16,821 nt of DNA from an uncultured Lachnospiraceae bacterium (GTDB lineage Bacteria > Bacillota > Clostridia > Lachnospirales > Lachnospiraceae), in assembly GCA_910577765.1 (NCBI GenBank), contig CAJTOV010000082.1, positions 1 to 16,821 of the forward strand, written 5' to 3'. Of the stretch, positions 14,058 to 16,821 are shown piece after piece (position 1 is the first letter of the stretch; every line of letters begins with the position of its first letter). The notes beneath the pieces are model-generated. The model was not told the DNA's origin. It worked only from the letters and a program-made list of their open reading frames with translations, and did not search any database. The translations under genes and the position numbers were made by a program.

Positions 14058-14674
14058 TTATATTTTTGAATTCCCCCCAGCCGTCCCAGCTTCCGCTCCA
14101 GCCTGCGGCAGAACACAGACATGGATATGGTGAAAAAGATTTCCAGGGCGCTGCTGATGATCCCGGCCAGGGCCAGCAGAAGTCCGCTGCCCATGAAAAT
14201 CAGAATCAGACCGGCCTGGTACAGTCCGAACTGAACCGGCTCTGTCCGGAACAGCTTCCACACCAGAAGCCCCAGAAACGCAGCCAGACACACTGCGGAG
14301 AGAAAGGCGAACACCACATGAAGGAACGATTTCAAAGGAAATACATCCGGCAGATAGGGGGTCGTAATGGCGCAGGCCAGAAGCACCAGGGCCAGAGGTA
14401 CGAACCAGATTCCCTTTGGCCGCTTCTCCAGATACCCGGCAATGATTTCCAGAATGGTAAAAAAATACACGCCTACCAGAAGCCCCCAGAAAGCAAAGTC
14501 ATTCTGCCTCTGAGGCCGGTTTCCCAGTACTGAGAAATTGGTGGTAAACCAGTTGCTTCCGCGGACAAACAGGATGGTAATAAAAGGAATCACAACATAG
14601 GCTGCCAGGTCCAGAACCAGATTCCGGATGGTTCTCTTTTTGCCGCAGCCGGTGACAGGTGCAGGTTCGGTCAT
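14054..14674 (-). CDS. Polytopic membrane protein of unknown function, 206 residues
   Basis: I do not recognise a named family. The ATG at 14674 is chosen because AGGAGG lies 5 nt upstream; an in-frame ATG at 14782 would add 36 residues of poor, soluble-looking sequence overlapping a leader hairpin. About six hydrophobic segments follow a short basic N-terminus (GCGKKRTIRN): LAAYVVIPFITILFV, FWGLLVGVYFFTILEII, IWFVPLALVLLACAI, FLHVVFAFLSAVCLAAFLGLLVW, GLILIFMGSGLLLALAGII and SALEIFFTISMSVF. An extracytoplasmic loop may hold SNWFTTNFSVLGN, a motif I associate with uncharacterised Lachnospiraceae membrane proteins. The C-terminus is basic (RRLERKLGRLGG), so probably inside. It has no visible catalytic residues. 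It lies between the nagA hairpin and the helicase promoter, so it is probably transcribed alone; no strong promoter was identified. Confidence 0.8.
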   Translation of the reverse strand: MTEPAPVTGCGKKRTIRNLVLDLAAYVVIPFITILFVRGSNWFTTNFSVLGNRPQRQNDFAFWGLLVGVYFFTILEIIAGYLEKRPKGIWFVPLALVLLACAITTPYLPDVFPLKSFLHVVFAFLSAVCLAAFLGLLVWKLFRTEPVQFGLYQAGLILIFMGSGLLLALAGIISSALEIFFTISMSVFCRRLERKLGRLGGIQKYN

Positions 14675-14706
14675 AACAGCCTCCTGATTGGATTCATCTG
14701 CATAAG

Positions 14707-14734
14707 GAACCGTCCGGCTCCAGGAAGACGGTTC
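14707..14734 (-). other. Leader hairpin ahead of the 206-residue membrane protein
   Basis: GAACCGTC and GACGGTTC form a perfect 8-bp stem with a 12-nt loop about 33 nt before the chosen start codon. It has no T-run, so it may be a leader structure influencing expression, or chance. Confidence 0.4.
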
Positions 14735-14809
14735 TCTCATAGTGTGGAGACATAGACAAAAAATATACAGTAATTCCAGCACTGTGAATCAAAACTGTTG
14801 TAACCAGCA

Positions 14810-14845
14810 GATACAGCCAGCCACATTACCATGGCTGGCTGTATC
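14810..14845 (-). terminator. Perfect 14-bp hairpin after nagA, probable terminator
   Basis: GATACAGCCAGCCA and TGGCTGGCTGTATC enclose an 8-base loop, beginning 8 nt after the nagA stop. There is no clean T-run on the minus strand (TGCTGGTTACAACAGTTTT follows), so it may act as a weak terminator or protect the 3' end of the nag transcript. Confidence 0.58.
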
Positions 14846-14852
14846 GGTTTCC

Positions 14853-16025
14853 TTATATTACCTGCTTTCCTTCTACCATTACCCCTTTCACCAGGATCTG
14901 GTCGTCAAAGATCACAAGGTCCGCATCCATGCCTGCTGCCAGAGTCCCTTTCCGGTTCTGGATGCCAAGAACCCTGGCCGGGTTATAAGTCATCATCCGG
15001 ACCGCATCCTCCAGCTTCACCCCTGCCAGATGGTACATGGTGCGGACACACCGGTCAGCGGTGCATACGCTTCCGGCAAAGGCGCTCCGGTCCGGCAGCA
15101 CGGCCACTCCCTGGTCGATGATGCATTCCTGGCCATGGGCCAGACTGCCCAGGAGAACATGCTCCCCGTCGGCCATACCAGCTCCCCGCATGGAATCCGT
15201 CACCAGACAGATGTCCTCCAGGGGCTTTGTCTTGACGATCAGCCGCAGAAGCTCCGGGGGAAGGTGCTTGCCGTCGGCAATGATCTCCACGGTCATGCCG
15301 TCGATCAGATAGGCGCTTTCCACCACACCCAGGTGCCGGAACGCACGTATCCGCCGTATGGTGGACATGCCGGAATACAGGTGGGTCACATGAGTATATC
15401 CGTGCTCCCAGGCCTCTGCCACCGTCTCATAGGTGGCGTCGGAATGGCCGATGGAAGGGAGAATCCCCCTGGCCTTCAGCGCTCCTGCCAGCTCCATGGC
15501 CCCGGCAAGCTCCGGCGCCACGGACATGCGGACAATGTCCTCCGATGCCCCCAGCAGGGCTTCATAATCGTCCCGGGCCGGCACCTTCAGATACCGGGGG
15601 TCCTGGGCGCCCCGCTGTTCCATGGAAAAGTAGGGCCCCTCCAGGTGGATTCCCAGAAGCTTTGGTCCCTGCTCCATCCGGTCTTTGGCCTGGCGGTAGC
15701 ATTCAAAAAATGTAAACAGCTCCTGGTCCGGGCAGGTAAGGGTGGTAGGACAGATGCCGGTGGTGCCGTGGACCAGATGGGCCCTGCACCCTTCCATAAT
15801 GGCCTCAGGCGTCCCGTCCATAAAGTCATGTCCGCCGCCTCCATGGGTATGGAGATCCATGAATCCGGGGCTTACATAATTTCCTTCCGCGTCCAGATAC
15901 CGGTCTGCCCCGGGTCTGGCTTCCCGGACCAGCTCTGTTATTTTCCCGTCCTCAATCACCAGGCTGGCCCCCTCCAGAATCCGGTGGGGCGTAATCAGTT
16001 TTCCGTTTACAACGGCTGTTCTCAT
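14853..16025 (-). CDS. nagA: N-acetylglucosamine-6-phosphate deacetylase, 390 residues
   Basis: The enzyme removes acetate from GlcNAc-6-P to give GlcN-6-P, the substrate of the NagB encoded just upstream. It is an amidohydrolase-fold protein. Ligands are in order: His59 and His61 (DLHTHGGGG), Glu129 (HLEGPY), His194 (IGHSDAT), His215 (THLYSGM) and catalytic Asp277 (VTDSMRGAG). These positions are close to those of E. coli NagA (Glu131, His195, His216, Asp273). The length is normal. Where many NagA proteins read HLYNAM or HLFNAM, this reads HLYSGM, which alters a residue near the substrate phosphate, so it may belong to a side branch with a related substrate. The ATG at 16025 has AAAGG about 8 nt upstream. 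The gap of 15 nt to nagB shows an operon. Confidence 0.93.
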   Translation of the reverse strand: MRTAVVNGKLITPHRILEGASLVIEDGKITELVREARPGADRYLDAEGNYVSPGFMDLHTHGGGGHDFMDGTPEAIMEGCRAHLVHGTTGICPTTLTCPDQELFTFFECYRQAKDRMEQGPKLLGIHLEGPYFSMEQRGAQDPRYLKVPARDDYEALLGASEDIVRMSVAPELAGAMELAGALKARGILPSIGHSDATYETVAEAWEHGYTHVTHLYSGMSTIRRIRAFRHLGVVESAYLIDGMTVEIIADGKHLPPELLRLIVKTKPLEDICLVTDSMRGAGMADGEHVLLGSLAHGQECIIDQGVAVLPDRSAFAGSVCTADRCVRTMYHLAGVKLEDAVRMMTYNPARVLGIQNRKGTLAAGMDADLVIFDDQILVKGVMVEGKQVI

Positions 16026-16040
16026 GGCATCATCCTTTCC

Positions 16041-16781
16041 TTAAATGGCCGGAACCATCTGCCCCGCAGACTCCCGGTCCAGGAACAGATGCCAGTCCGG
16101 ATGGGTCTTAAGAACCGTGGCCGGGATCTGGCTGGTCACGGCTTTGGCCGAAAGGGTCTTGTAGACTGCCTCGCTTTTGCGGACACCCGGCACAATGGAA
16201 AGGATGGTCCGGCTGGCCATGATCTGGGGCACGGTCATGGTAATGGCCTGGGCAGGTACTTCCTCCTGGGAACCGAACCAGCCCTCGTTGACCTGCTGCT
16301 GCTTACACCGGTCAGCCAGATTCACCACCATGTATGCTTCCTTTGTGTCAAAATCAGCCGGCGGGTCGTTGAATGCCACGTGTCCGTTCTCCCCGATGCC
16401 TACCAGGGCCACATCCACCGGAGCCTCCCGGAGGGAAGCCGTAAGGGCGGCGATATTTTCCTTCACATTCCCCTCTCCGCTGACCAGATATGCCTTCCCG
16501 GGATGGACCACCTCCAGGAAACGCTCCTTTAAGTATTTGCGGAAGCTGGCCTTGTGGCTCTCCGGCAGACCGATGTACTCGTCCAGATGGAACATGGTCA
16601 CCTTGTCCCAGCTTACCTGCTCCTTTGCAAGAAAGCCCAAGGTCTCAATCTGGGATTCGCCGGTTGACAAAAGAATTCTTGCCTCCCCCCGCTCCGTAAT
16701 GGCCTGACTGATAGCCCTGGCCGCAGCCGATGCTGCCTGACGGGCCATTTCACTGGAAGTTTCATAGATACAGATATTCAT
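16041..16781 (-). CDS. nagB: Glucosamine-6-phosphate deaminase, 246 residues
   Basis: It converts glucosamine-6-phosphate to fructose-6-phosphate and ammonia, feeding amino sugars into glycolysis. Family motifs are LLSTGESQIETL (phosphate loop, residues 37-48), FHLDEYIGL (Asp67) and GIGENGHVAFNDP with His134. The catalytic region differs from E. coli NagB: aligned with NDGHIAFNE, the residue equal to Asp141 is Asn132 and that equal to Glu148 is Asp139. The motif QQQVNEGWF and the whole GENGH pattern occur in a widespread NagB subfamily, so activity is probable but its mechanism or regulation may differ. AAGGAG lies 7 nt before the ATG at 16781. It is the first gene of the operon visible here; about 40 nt upstream remain in the window and contain stop codons but no clear promoter. 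Confidence 0.92.
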   Translation of the reverse strand: MNICIYETSSEMARQAASAAARAISQAITERGEARILLSTGESQIETLGFLAKEQVSWDKVTMFHLDEYIGLPESHKASFRKYLKERFLEVVHPGKAYLVSGEGNVKENIAALTASLREAPVDVALVGIGENGHVAFNDPPADFDTKEAYMVVNLADRCKQQQVNEGWFGSQEEVPAQAITMTVPQIMASRTILSIVPGVRKSEAVYKTLSAKAVTSQIPATVLKTHPDWHLFLDRESAGQMVPAI

Positions 16782-16821
16782 CCTGCGTCTCCTTTTTCTG
16801 TTTTATTAGTTACTATTCACG

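Noticed and set aside
14742..16532. A 596-codon open frame on the plus strand opposite nagA and nagB
   Set aside because: It is antisense to two clearly recognisable enzymes, has no plausible protein composition (His/Gln/Gly-rich, no domain), and such frames are expected from GC-biased codon use.

Overview
The window reads as part of a fairly GC-rich Firmicutes chromosome, most likely a gut Lachnospiraceae of the Enterocloster/Hungatella/Lachnoclostridium kind. This is an inference from protein flavour (Clostridia-type PyrE, VanZ-like protein, 690-residue M29 aminopeptidase, DUF4132 giant protein, PHP-UvrD fusion), strong AGGAGG-type ribosome sites and TTG starts. Every supported gene lies on the minus strand, so transcription runs from high to low coordinates.

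Reading with transcription: (1) 16781-14853 holds nagB and nagA, an amino-sugar phosphate operon 15 nt apart, closed by a perfect 14-bp hairpin. (2) 14674-14054 is a polytopic membrane protein of unknown function. (3) 13983-10450 is a 1177-residue fusion of a PHP-type metal-dependent nuclease/phosphoesterase and a UvrD/PcrA-like helicase, with its own promoter, two QMSLF peptides that look like sliding-clamp binding motifs, and three in-frame tandem repeats. (4) 10449-10189 is a non-coding composite of nested and alternative hairpins, probably a dispersed palindromic repeat element. (5) 10071-8315 is an A/T-richer two-gene cassette: an OLD/ABC-type ATPase whose stop overlaps the start of a 140-residue protein with a PD-(D/E)XK-like core. 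This is the best candidate for an undescribed, probably defensive, system. (6) 8203-7529 is pyrE with a clear promoter and terminator, followed by a 49-residue single-span membrane microprotein (7395-7246). (7) 7029-6246 is a VanZ-like protein overlapping a three-span membrane protein. (8) 6148-4070 is an M29 aminopeptidase. (9) 3944-1 is a 152-residue protein followed by the N-terminal 1150 residues of a DUF4132/DUF5724-type giant protein that runs off the left edge.

Most of the window is ordinary housekeeping. The parts that repay attention are the ATPase/nuclease cassette and the repeat element beside it, the clamp-motif-bearing PHP-helicase fusion, and the DUF4132 pair, whose relatives usually neighbour MoxR ATPase/VWA genes that would lie just outside the window. 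Assignments come from reading motifs; no database search was possible.
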